Shown here piece after piece: positions 9,772 to 16,338 of a stretch of 59,275 nucleotides of DNA. Position 1 is the stretch's first letter; the number at the start of each line of letters is the position of its first letter. Source of the DNA: Actinomycetota bacterium (GTDB taxonomy: Bacteria; Actinomycetota; CADDZG01; WHSQ01); NCBI GenBank assembly GCA_009380005.1, contig WHSQ01000012.1, forward strand, positions 1 to 59,275, read 5' to 3'. Made by a program: the position numbers and the translations under genes. Under the pieces are notes generated by a model. The model was not told the origin of the DNA. It saw only the letters and a list, made by a program, of their open reading frames with translations, and made no database searches.

Positions 9772-10809
9772 GTGGACGAGGAACTGTTCAGGAACCTGGT
9801 GACGACGCCGGGCATCTCGGGTCGTGAGGAGCGGATCCGGGCCGTGGTCGAGCGAGAGATCGAGCCGCTCGTGGACGAGGTACGGGTCGACCGGATGGGC
9901 AACATCATCGCCCTCCGCTCCGGATCCGGGCCGCGCGTGATGCTCTGCGCTCACATGGACGCGATCGGCTTCCTGGTGCGGCACATCGACGACGACGGGT
10001 TCCTTCGCATCTCGCGGGTCGGTGGGTTCGATCCCCGGGTCCTCGTGATGCAGCGCGTCCTGGTGCAGGGAAAAGAGGACCTGATCGGGATCATCTCGCC
10101 GATGGAGAAGCCGATCCACCTGCTGGACGAGGAAGACCGCAAGAAGAGCCCGAAGATCGAGAACCTCTTCATCGACCTGTTGCGCCCCGCGGACGAGGTC
10201 AAGGAACTCGTCTCCGTCGGCGATCCGGTGAGCCTCTACCGCGAGCCGCTGATCACGGAGAAGGTCGTCGTCGCTCCCTATCTCGACAACCGTCTGAGCT
10301 TGTACGTGTTGCTCGAAGCTCTGAAGCGGGCGACGAACACGAAGATCGAGATCCAGGCCGTCGTGAGCGTCCAGGAGGAAGTCGGGGTCCGAGGTGCCAT
10401 CACCAGCGCGTACGACGTGAACCCGGACATCGGGATCGCCCTGGACGTGACGATCGCTGCGGACGTACCGGGCGTGGATGCGTCCGATCGAGTGACGAGC
10501 ATGGGTAGAGGAACGGGACTCGGCGTCATGGATTCGATGGCCATCTCCGACCCGCGGTTGGTGAAGCATTTCCGTGACATCGCCGACGCCGAAGACATCG
10601 AGTACCAGCTCGACATCCTGCTCGGCGGCGGCACCGATGCGGCGGCGATGCAACTAGCACGTGCCGGGGTGCCGGTGATCACGATCGGCCCCCCCTGTCG
10701 TTACGTACACACGGTGAACGAGGCCGCTCACGTCGAGGACATCGAAGCCTCGGTTCGGCTCCTCGAGGAGTTCCTCGTGAACGCTCACGATCTGACCCTC
10801 GAGTGGTAG
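9772..10809 (+). CDS. M42-family metallo-aminopeptidase
   Basis: 345 residues, the usual size for M42 cytosolic aminopeptidases that form large dodecameric complexes and trim peptides. Metal and catalytic motifs are in order: CAHMDAIG (His ligand), APYLDNRLS (bridging Asp), VQEEVGVRGA (general-base and metal-binding Glu pair), GIALDVT (Asp ligand) and YVHTVNE (His ligand). GTG start at 9772 with AGGAGG four bases upstream, a strong site. Substrate preference cannot be read from sequence. It runs convergently toward the cyclase/STAND gene. Confidence 0.9.
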   Translation: MDEELFRNLVTTPGISGREERIRAVVEREIEPLVDEVRVDRMGNIIALRSGSGPRVMLCAHMDAIGFLVRHIDDDGFLRISRVGGFDPRVLVMQRVLVQGKEDLIGIISPMEKPIHLLDEEDRKKSPKIENLFIDLLRPADEVKELVSVGDPVSLYREPLITEKVVVAPYLDNRLSLYVLLEALKRATNTKIEIQAVVSVQEEVGVRGAITSAYDVNPDIGIALDVTIAADVPGVDASDRVTSMGRGTGLGVMDSMAISDPRLVKHFRDIADAEDIEYQLDILLGGGTDAAAMQLARAGVPVITIGPPCRYVHTVNEAAHVEDIEASVRLLEEFLVNAHDLTLEW

Positions 10810-10828
10810 GAGCCCGGTCTCCACTCGG

Positions 10829-13474
10829 CTAGCCGCGGCCCTGAGAGTGGCGTCCCAACGCATAGGCCACCGCTTGGTCGCGCGTCATCCGGGTACCCTC
10901 CCGCACCGCACCGTCGAAGGCCTCTTCACCGACGGCCCGCCGCATGCCGGCCATCCACCGCTCGACGCGCGGCCTGTCGGCGGGATGGAGCGGCATCGCC
11001 ACCTGGGTGCGTATCGCCCGCGCGGTGCCGATCAGCCGGCCGCCCCGGACCGGATCACCCTGGATCGACGAGAGGCCGGCCGCCGCCTCGAGGGCCTCGG
11101 CGAGACCCTCCCATTCCCCGAGCTCCGCGCATGCCGCGATCGCCTTCATGACCAGCTCACGGGCGCGGTCGACATTCCCGGCCTCGAGATGAGCGATGCC
11201 GAGGTTGTTCGTATTGACCGCGATCCCCCACTCGTCGTCGTTCTCCTCATCGAGCTGCATGGACTCCTCGAAGAGCGCCATCGCGCGCTCGATCTGGCCG
11301 CGGTCGAGCGCGACGAGGCCGAGGTTGCCCACCGATGACGAGGCCTGTTCGTCACCGATCTGTCTCCTGATCTCCGCGCTGCGCTCGAAGAGATCCTCGG
11401 CCGCGTCGAAGTCGACGCGCCCGCGCATCACGACCCCGAGACTGTTCAGACATGCCGCTTGGCCCGGCAGATCTCCGAGCTGGGTGTAGTCACCGAGCGC
11501 CTCGTAGAAGAGAGCGGCCGCTTCCTCCGTGTGACGCTGCTGTTCTTTCAGGACCCCGAGCAGGCGCATGGCCAAGGCCCTCGAGGGTTCCGGATCGGCC
11601 GGCACCATCGCGATCGCGCGCTCGAGCCAACCCGATCCTTCCGTCGCCATCCCGTGGGTGTACCAGTAGCGCCCGAGCAGGGCGCCGAGCCGTACGAGCG
11701 CCCAGGCGTCGTCCCGCGACCCGCCCTCGGCCCGTCCTGCGAACCACGCCAGAGCGGCCCGGAGGTTGTCGAGTTCGATCCCGACCAGCTCGGTGCGGCG
11801 ATCGGAGTTGTCCTCGCGCGCTCTGTCGAGCATGTCGAGGTAGTAAGCGGCGTGGCGTTCCCGAAGGGTCGGGAGCTCGGGATCCTTCTCGAGCAGCTCG
11901 AGCGCGTAGTCGCGGATCGTCTGCAGCATCGTGAAGCGGTGATCGCCGCCGGAGATCTCGACCCGGCGCACGAGGCTGTGGTTGACGAGCGAGGTCAGCG
12001 CGTCGATGGCGTCGGCCTCCGAACCGATGACGGCGACGATGGCTTCGAGCGTCGCGCCTCCGTCGAATACCGCGAGCGCCCGGAAGAAATCCCGCTCGCG
12101 CTCGTCGAGCAGCTCGTAGCTCCAGTCGATCGTCCCTCGCAGCGTGCGGTGACGCTCCGGTGAGTCGGTCGCGCCGCCGGTCAGGAGCTTGAGGCGGTCG
12201 CCGAGCCGATCGAGGAGCGCGTCGACCGAGAACAGCTTGAGGTGAGCCGCGGCGAGCTCGAGCGCGAGTGGCAGCCCGTCGAGAAGACCACAGATCTCGG
12301 CGACCGCGGGCGCATTGTCCTCGGTGAGCTCGAATCGGGGATCTGCGGCCGCGGCGCGACCGATGAATAGCCGGCCGGCCTCAGAGCGCGCCACCGAGGC
12401 GCGCATCGGATCCTCCGGCAGGTGCAGTGGCGATAGCGGGTACTCGTGCTCGCCGCCGATCGACAGCGCTATGCGGCTCGTGGTGAGGACCTTGAGCTCG
12501 CCGCAGGAACGCAGCAGGAAGGACACGACGGGCGCGGCCGAGACCGCGCGCTCGAAGTTGTCCAGGAACAGCAGCAAGCGCTTGCGGCCGATGTGTTCGC
12601 CGACGACCTCTTTCGCCGGGCGGTCTCCGGCCACGGGGACGTCGAGGGCCTCTGCGATAGCGGTGGCGAGAACGTCTTCGGACCGCACCTGGGTGACGTC
12701 GACGAAGAAGACGCCGTCGGCGAACGCGTCGAGAGCCTCGAGGGCGGCGTCGGCCGCGAGCCGGGTCTTACCGGTGCCCCCCGGTCCGGTGACCGTGACC
12801 AGGCGGACGGTGGGTGTGCGAAGGAGGGAACGGAGGTCGCCGATCTCCCTGCTGCGTCCGACGAGGCCCCCGACATGGTGGGGCACGTTGGTCGGCGGCT
12901 GCACCGAGCGCAGGGGAGGGAACTCTTCGGGAAGCTGCGGCACCACGAGCTGCAGGATGTGTTCGGGCTCCTCGAGGTCCTTCAGCCGGTGGGTTCCGAG
13001 GTCCTTGAACCCCACGCCCGGGGGAGATCCGAGCCGCGCGCGGGTGGCCTCGGAGATGACCACCTGGCCCCCATGGGCCGCATCGCAGATCCGCGCCGCT
13101 CGGTGGACGTCCATCCCGATGTAGTTGTCGTCGATCGGCACCGGCTCTCCGGTGTGAAGACCCATGCGGACGAGGACCGGTTCACCGTGGGGCCAGTCGT
13201 GGCCGAACAGCGCCCGCTGGGCCTCGACCGCTGCCGCCACCGCGCCGGCGGCGTCCGGGAACGCCACGAAGAATGCGTCGCCTCCGGTGCCGACCTCGTA
13301 CCCGCCGTGGCGGGCGAAGGCGTCCCGCAGCAAGTTGCGGTGAGCGGCGAGGACCTCGCCGAAGTCGTCGCCCAGGCGGTGGAGCAGCTTGGTCGAGCCC
13401 TCGATGTCGGTGAACAGCAGGGTCACGACACCCTGGGGAACCGCGGTCGTAACCGCTTCGCTGATCCGAGACAT
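10829..13474 (-). CDS. cyclase-homology / STAND ATPase / TPR signalling protein
   Basis: 881 residues. Residues about 14-180 are a class III nucleotide-cyclase homology domain (TLLFTDIEGSTKLL, then GGDAFFVAF with both metal-type Asp). The next block is an NB-ARC/STAND ATPase (Walker A TGPGGTGKTRLA, LLLFLDNFE, LTTSR and GLPLALELAAA). The C-terminal half is TPR-like repeats. The cyclase base-binding Lys is Gly in EVGTGGDAFF and the usual Asn of the VNxAAR motif is His (VHRAARI), so activity is uncertain. There is no DNA-binding domain. An alternative GTG start exists at 13519. The ATG at 13474 is preferred because a TACAGT hexamer lies six bases upstream, as in leaderless actinomycete genes. 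Confidence 0.82.
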   Translation of the reverse strand: MSRISEAVTTAVPQGVVTLLFTDIEGSTKLLHRLGDDFGEVLAAHRNLLRDAFARHGGYEVGTGGDAFFVAFPDAAGAVAAAVEAQRALFGHDWPHGEPVLVRMGLHTGEPVPIDDNYIGMDVHRAARICDAAHGGQVVISEATRARLGSPPGVGFKDLGTHRLKDLEEPEHILQLVVPQLPEEFPPLRSVQPPTNVPHHVGGLVGRSREIGDLRSLLRTPTVRLVTVTGPGGTGKTRLAADAALEALDAFADGVFFVDVTQVRSEDVLATAIAEALDVPVAGDRPAKEVVGEHIGRKRLLLFLDNFERAVSAAPVVSFLLRSCGELKVLTTSRIALSIGGEHEYPLSPLHLPEDPMRASVARSEAGRLFIGRAAAADPRFELTEDNAPAVAEICGLLDGLPLALELAAAHLKLFSVDALLDRLGDRLKLLTGGATDSPERHRTLRGTIDWSYELLDERERDFFRALAVFDGGATLEAIVAVIGSEADAIDALTSLVNHSLVRRVEISGGDHRFTMLQTIRDYALELLEKDPELPTLRERHAAYYLDMLDRAREDNSDRRTELVGIELDNLRAALAWFAGRAEGGSRDDAWALVRLGALLGRYWYTHGMATEGSGWLERAIAMVPADPEPSRALAMRLLGVLKEQQRHTEEAAALFYEALGDYTQLGDLPGQAACLNSLGVVMRGRVDFDAAEDLFERSAEIRRQIGDEQASSSVGNLGLVALDRGQIERAMALFEESMQLDEENDDEWGIAVNTNNLGIAHLEAGNVDRARELVMKAIAACAELGEWEGLAEALEAAAGLSSIQGDPVRGGRLIGTARAIRTQVAMPLHPADRPRVERWMAGMRRAVGEEAFDGAVREGTRMTRDQAVAYALGRHSQGRG

Positions 13475-13480
13475 CGAGTA

Positions 13481-13486
13481 ACTGTA
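13481..13486 (-). promoter_or_regulatory. -10 element of a leaderless promoter for the cyclase/STAND gene
   Basis: On the minus strand TACAGT is followed by six bases and then the ATG at 13474, with no Shine-Dalgarno sequence. This is the TANNNT-N6/7-start layout of leaderless transcripts, common in actinomycetes. No good -35 was seen. Confidence 0.45.
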
Positions 13487-13581
13487 GAGAACGGAGTCCG
13501 CCGCCGTAAGGGGGCTCACCTAGGACCGAGGGCCGGGCCCTCGAACGCATCATCCGTAAACGATGGCCTCGCGACATCGCA

Positions 13582-13596
13582 CAGTCGGGAAGGGGG
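13582..13596. repeat. displaced tRNA-Pro 3'-end copy (attachment-like direct repeat)
   Basis: Exact 15-base copy of the tRNA-Pro 3' end found at 15363-15377, in direct orientation 1,781 bp away. It would be the far attachment site of the islet. After base 13596 the sequences diverge (T here, G in the tRNA). Confidence 0.6.
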
Positions 13597-13637
13597 TGTG
13601 TGATTTCACGGATAGTGGACATGCCTTGGCAGGCGGC

Positions 13638-13805
13638 ATGTCGCGGGCCAAAGTGGACACCCCTGGCGCCGAAGGTGGCCCGTGGAGCTTCGCCGTCGAT
13701 GCCGTGGTCGTCGAGGGCCGCAGTTACCGGGAGGTGGCCTCGGCCCACCGGATCTCCGAGAACTGGGGCGCAAAGCTGGTCGCCCGATACGGGCGGTGGT
13801 CATGA
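13638..13805 (+). pseudogene. IS481-like transposase N-terminal remnant
   Basis: A short frame from ATG 13638 encodes a helix-turn-helix resembling the start of IS481-family transposases: AVDAVVVEGRSYREVASAHRIS followed by KLVARYGRW and then a stop. Full-length relatives continue for about 300 residues with a DDE integrase core, which is absent. Two AGTGGACA motifs at about 13613 and 13656 nearby may be leftover element ends. It lies inside the tRNA-Pro islet. It could also be a tiny independent HTH protein, but the abrupt stop favours a remnant. Confidence 0.55.
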
Positions 13806-13838
13806 GACATTAGGGCCAGAACCGATTCCTAGAAACGG

Positions 13839-14165
13839 CTATCGTCGCCGTCGGCCCAACATTCTTTCGAGCGCTCGGAGCCTGTCGTCCCATTCAGCAC
13901 CCACTTTGGCTATCCATCGCGTCGCCTCATTAAGGGGTTCGGGGGTTAGTCGATAACGCACCTGCCTACCCTCGCGTTCAGCAGAAACGAGGCCGACATC
14001 CGCGAGCGCAGCAAGATGCTTCACGATCGCTTGCCGACTGATCGGCATCTGCTCGGCGATTTCCGAGGCACTTGCATCCCCGAACTCGGAGATGAAGCTC
14101 ATCACGTCGCGCCGACTCCGATCGGACAGCGCCGCGAATATCGCATCTACTCGTTCTTCTTTCAC
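13839..14165 (-). CDS. ArsR/SdpR-type winged-helix repressor
   Basis: 108-residue ArsR-family regulator: IFAALSDRSRRDVMSFI, then the recognition region ASEIAEQMPISRQAIVKHLAALADVGLVSAEREGRQVRYRLT. No cysteine metal site is visible, so it is likely of the non-metal SdpR-like type that is commonly paired with SRPBCC proteins. GTG start at 14165 overlaps the stop of the upstream SRPBCC gene, so both are co-transcribed. The two inverted repeats upstream of the operon (14609-14626 and 14654-14671) are the likely operators, which would give autoregulation and control of clpP. Confidence 0.88.
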   Translation of the reverse strand: MKEERVDAIFAALSDRSRRDVMSFISEFGDASASEIAEQMPISRQAIVKHLAALADVGLVSAEREGRQVRYRLTPEPLNEATRWIAKVGAEWDDRLRALERMLGRRRR

Positions 14166-14596
14166 CGTCTGACCCGTGCATCAAGGTGAAACAGTCCTAA
14201 TCCGCGGTCTGAGTAGCCTCCGGCATCGGGTGCCGAACGCTCCCTCGAGGAGAGGGCTGGAAGAGATTCCTGAACAACCAGCAGCGTCCCGCCCTCGCTT
14301 AGTTTCAGTGAGAACCGCACGTTCGTGCTCGGACGGCCCTCAGTCTTCCCCTCGGCATCTTGCGCGAACGGCAACCATCGCAGCACGAACAGGCGCTCGG
14401 TTTCGAACGTCTCGATGACAGCCCCGCGCTCGCTTCCATCTGGGAAGCGGAAGCGGACCCTTCCTCCCCGGCGGGGTTCCATCTCGACCTCCGCTCCGAA
14501 CCACTCGGAGACTTGATCCCCGTCGGTTAGCGCCTTCCAGACCTCGGCCGGCGAAGCGGGCAGCAGAATCTGTCGCTCGATCGGCTCAGGCGCCAT
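14162..14596 (-). CDS. SRPBCC (AHSA1-like) domain protein
   Basis: 144 residues with the AHSA1/SRPBCC pattern: IERQILLPASPAEVWKALTD at the start, SEWFGAEVEMEPRRGGRVRFRF, then VIETFETERLFVLRWLPF. The fold binds hydrophobic ligands, and some members resemble the Hsp90 activator Aha1. The frame is open far upstream, antisense to clpP, but the ATG at 14596 begins the domain. The last 30 residues (SSRERSAPDAGG ...) do not follow the usual family ending, so a late frameshift or divergence is possible. It is translationally coupled to the ArsR gene. Confidence 0.75.
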   Translation of the reverse strand: MAPEPIERQILLPASPAEVWKALTDGDQVSEWFGAEVEMEPRRGGRVRFRFPDGSERGAVIETFETERLFVLRWLPFAQDAEGKTEGRPSTNVRFSLKLSEGGTLLVVQESLPALSSRERSAPDAGGYSDRGLGLFHLDARVRR

Positions 14597-14608
14597 CGAG
14601 ATCACTCG

Positions 14609-14626
14609 TGCAACCCACAGGTTGCA
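14609..14626. promoter_or_regulatory. operator 1: perfect inverted repeat TGCAACC-N4-GGTTGCA
   Basis: Perfect 7-bp arms (14609-14615 and 14620-14626) around CACA, in the divergent spacer between the SRPBCC-ArsR operon and clpP. Its right end supplies the TTGCAT used as -35 of the clpP promoter. Size and symmetry fit an ArsR-family dimer site. The assignment to the neighbouring ArsR is inferred from position. Confidence 0.65.
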
Positions 14627-14650
14627 TATTCTCGCAAGGCCTCCTAGAAT
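14622..14650 (+). promoter_or_regulatory. clpP promoter, TTGCAT-N17-TAGAAT
   Basis: TTGCAT at 14622-14627 and TAGAAT at 14645-14650 are spaced by exactly 17 bp and match the housekeeping sigma pattern well. Transcription would start near 14657, about 36 bp before the clpP ATG, which has GGAGG within the leader. Operator 1 overlaps the -35 and operator 2 covers the start site. Confidence 0.6.
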
Positions 14651-14653
14651 CGG

Positions 14654-14671
14654 TGCAACTAGCGGGTTGCA
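14654..14671. promoter_or_regulatory. operator 2: inverted repeat TGCAACT-N4-GGTTGCA
   Basis: Same architecture as operator 1 with one arm mismatch (T for C), centred 45 bp downstream of it. It overlaps the predicted clpP transcription start, so a bound repressor would block clpP. Two such sites in one spacer strengthen the case for a specific regulator. Confidence 0.62.
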
Positions 14672-14692
14672 GTTTACACGTGGAGGAAAGAC

Positions 14693-15346
14693 ATGCACGG
14701 CAACCTGATCCCGGTCGTCGTCGAGCAGAGCAGCCGCGGGGAGCGGTCCTTTGACATCTACTCCAAGCTGCTCAAGGAACGGATCGTCATGCTTGGGACG
14801 CCTGTAGACGATCACGTCGCGAATCTCATCGTCGCCCAGCTGTTGCACCTCGAGTCCGAGGATCCGGACAAGGACATCAATCTGTACGTGAACTCGCCTG
14901 GAGGCAGTGCGTATGCAGGACTCGCGATCTACGACACGATGCAATACGTCAAGCCCAAGGTGTCGACGATTTGTGTCGGGATGGCGATGTCGATGGCCGC
15001 CATCCTGTTGTGTGGAGGGGCAAAGGGAAAGCGCTTCGGTCTCCCGAACGCCAAGATAATGATTCACCAGGGCTCGTCGGGCTTCGAGGGCACTCCTGCA
15101 GACATCGAGATTCACGCCCAGGAGATTCTCTCTGTTCGTCGCCGAATGATTGAGATAGTGGCCGACCACACCGGGCATTCCCTAGAGAAGATCGAGAAGG
15201 ATATCGACCGGGATCGATTCATGACCTCGGCTGAGGCCAAGGAGTATGGACTGATCGACGAGGTGGTCGCGCCTCGAGGGCTCCGGCCTCTCGAGTCGTA
15301 CGTACCCTCGCTCGATGAAGATTCCGGCAACGGCCAATCGCCATAA
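14693..15346 (+). CDS. clpP: ClpP-type protease subunit (stand-alone)
   Basis: 217 residues, ClpP fold with an apparently complete catalytic triad: S100 in [13 protein letters not shown]125 in [10 protein letters not shown] and D174 in [19 protein letters not shown]. The region before Ser differs from the usual GQAASMGA. There is no second clpP, clpX or tig beside it, which is where the core gene normally sits, so this is likely an additional paralogue. GGAGGAAAG lies five bases before the ATG. It is the cargo nearest the tRNA-Pro in the islet, and its 3' end is only 20 bp from the tRNA 3' end. It is divergent from SRPBCC-ArsR across the two operators. Confidence 0.92.
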   Translation: MHGNLIPVVVEQSSRGERSFDIYSKLLKERIVMLGTPVDDHVANLIVAQLLHLESEDPDKDINLYVNSPGGSAYAGLAIYDTMQYVKPKVSTICVGMAMSMAAILLCGGAKGKRFGLPNAKIMIHQGSSGFEGTPADIEIHAQEILSVRRRMIEIVADHTGHSLEKIEKDIDRDRFMTSAEAKEYGLIDEVVAPRGLRPLESYVPSLDEDSGNGQSP

Positions 15347-15362
15347 GGCACGAGCGATTCTC

Positions 15363-15377
15363 CAGTCGGGAAGGGGG
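15363..15377. repeat. tRNA-Pro 3'-end copy (attachment-like direct repeat)
   Basis: Copy of the 15-base repeat that lies within the intact tRNA-Pro gene plus three flanking bases. It is the partner of 13582-13596. Confidence 0.6.
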
Positions 15378-15439
15378 GACTTGAACCCCCGACCTCTGCG
15401 TCCCGAACGCAGCGCGCTGCCAAACTGCGCCACTTCCCG
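15366..15439 (-). tRNA. tRNA-Pro (anticodon CGG)
   Basis: Cloverleaf on the minus strand: acceptor CGGGAAG/CTTCCCG with discriminator A, anticodon arm CTGCG-TTCGGGA-CGCAG giving anticodon CGG, and T arm GGGGG-TTCAAGT-CCCCC. CCA is not encoded. Its 3' end is duplicated at 13582-13596, marking it as an integration site. Confidence 0.96.
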
Positions 15440-15453
15440 TCGGGGACAGGTTA

Positions 15454-16317
15454 CTAGGCCGGAGCCAGCTCCAAGAGGGTCGCCTCGGGCGGGCAGTTGA
15501 AGCGGATCCTCGCGTAGGGACCGGTGCCCAGGCCCGGAGTCACGTGCAGCCAGGCATCCCCGATCCGGAACGGCCCGCACGCGAGCCGGTTCGGGAGCGA
15601 GCTATTCGTCGTGAGCGCCCCCACCAACGGGATCCGTACCTGGCCCCCGTGGGTGTGTCCGCCCAGGATCAGATCGAACCCTTCGAGCGCCCACTGCGAG
15701 GTCAAATCGGGGGAATGCATCACGCCGATAGCGAGGTCCTCGGCGCCGCGCCGGACGTGGCCGAGGCGGTGGCGCTTCAGATAGGGATCGTCGACCCCGC
15801 TCAGCCTGATCCGCCGCTCACCGTCGGCGACGACGTGGTCCCGGTTGGTGAGATCGATCCAGCCGGCTGCCTCGAGACCGGCCCGCAGGCGATCGGTGTC
15901 GACGTGGCGCGGCCGGATCCGCTCCTTGTTGCCGGTGAAGTACTTCAGGTAGCTCTCGAACTTCGGCGCCCAGTAGTCGTGCGATCCGAGCACGAAGAAG
16001 CGGCCCAGTCGGGCCGGGACCTGGTTAAGGGCTTCCACCGCGGGTTCGATCCCCCGGTTCCCGTCGATCAGGTCGCCCGTGAACACGGTCACGTCTGGCT
16101 CCCGGCCAAGCAGTTCCGGCAGCGAGCGCAGGAAGCCCAGGACGGGCATCTCCCGCCCTCGGACATGGGCGTCCCCCAGGTGGAGGATCCGCAGCTTGGG
16201 AAGCTCGGGACGGACCTCCAGGCGGTGCTGCTGGAGCCGGAACGACCGGGGCTCGATCAGCGTGGAATAGGCCGCCAGGGCTCCCCCCACGGTCAGGAGG
16301 GTCTTAAGCGGTCGCAT
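15454..16317 (-). CDS. membrane-anchored calcineurin-like metallophosphoesterase
   Basis: 287 residues with the five metallophosphoesterase motifs in order: LHLGDAHV, VFTGDLIDG, VLGSHDYW, IGVMHSPD and LILGGHTHGGQ, which bind two metal ions. A short N-terminal hydrophobic segment (LLTVGGALAAYSTLI) suggests membrane attachment or export. Relatives of this YkuE-like type act on nucleotides or lipid phosphates; the substrate here is unknown. The frame is open further upstream, but ATG 16317 is chosen because the extra sequence is antisense to the SpoIIE gene and lacks family similarity. Its start is 21 bp from the divergent phosphatase start. Confidence 0.88.
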   Translation of the reverse strand: MRPLKTLLTVGGALAAYSTLIEPRSFRLQQHRLEVRPELPKLRILHLGDAHVRGREMPVLGFLRSLPELLGREPDVTVFTGDLIDGNRGIEPAVEALNQVPARLGRFFVLGSHDYWAPKFESYLKYFTGNKERIRPRHVDTDRLRAGLEAAGWIDLTNRDHVVADGERRIRLSGVDDPYLKRHRLGHVRRGAEDLAIGVMHSPDLTSQWALEGFDLILGGHTHGGQVRIPLVGALTTNSSLPNRLACGPFRIGDAWLHVTPGLGTGPYARIRFNCPPEATLLELAPA

Positions 16318-16324
16318 CGGGTCG

Positions 16325-16334
16325 AGGATACTTT
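16325..16334. promoter_or_regulatory. shared bidirectional -10 region for two leaderless divergent genes
   Basis: On the plus strand GATACT (16327-16332) sits six bases before the GTG at 16339. On the minus strand TATCCT (16330-16325) sits seven bases before the ATG at 16317. Neither gene has a Shine-Dalgarno sequence, and both -10 hexamers overlap the same bases. The reading is one symmetric AT-rich core serving two leaderless transcripts. No convincing -35 was found on either side. Confidence 0.4.
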
Positions 16335-16338
16335 CACG

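Larger units (their letters stand above)
13582..15377. mobile_element. tRNA-Pro-associated islet (about 1.8 kb)
   Basis: The 15 bases CAGTCGGGAAGGGGG occur at 13582-13596 and again at 15363-15377. The second copy covers three bases beyond the mature end and 12 bases of the tRNA-Pro gene, namely the discriminator, the acceptor-stem 3' strand and the start of the T stem. Between the repeats lie a transposase remnant, an ArsR gene, an SRPBCC gene and a ClpP gene. The tRNA's 3' end faces this segment, which is the standard geometry of integration at a tRNA. No integrase is present, so the element is either a passive or a decayed one. A 15-bp match by chance exactly at a tRNA end is unlikely but not excluded. 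Confidence 0.6.

Noticed and set aside
10021-10045. tRNA-like T-arm (GGTTCGATCC) near 10030, and a similar one near 16041
   Set aside because: Both lie inside conserved coding sequence (M42 peptidase and phosphoesterase) and have no acceptor or anticodon arms.
14597-15178. Long N-terminal extension of the SRPBCC frame, antisense to clpP
   Set aside because: It is a mirror frame of a conserved clpP gene; the domain starts at ATG 14596.
15544-16338. 265-residue N-terminal extension of the SpoIIE phosphatase frame
   Set aside because: It is antisense to the phosphoesterase, has no domain signal, and the membrane helix begins right after GTG 16339.
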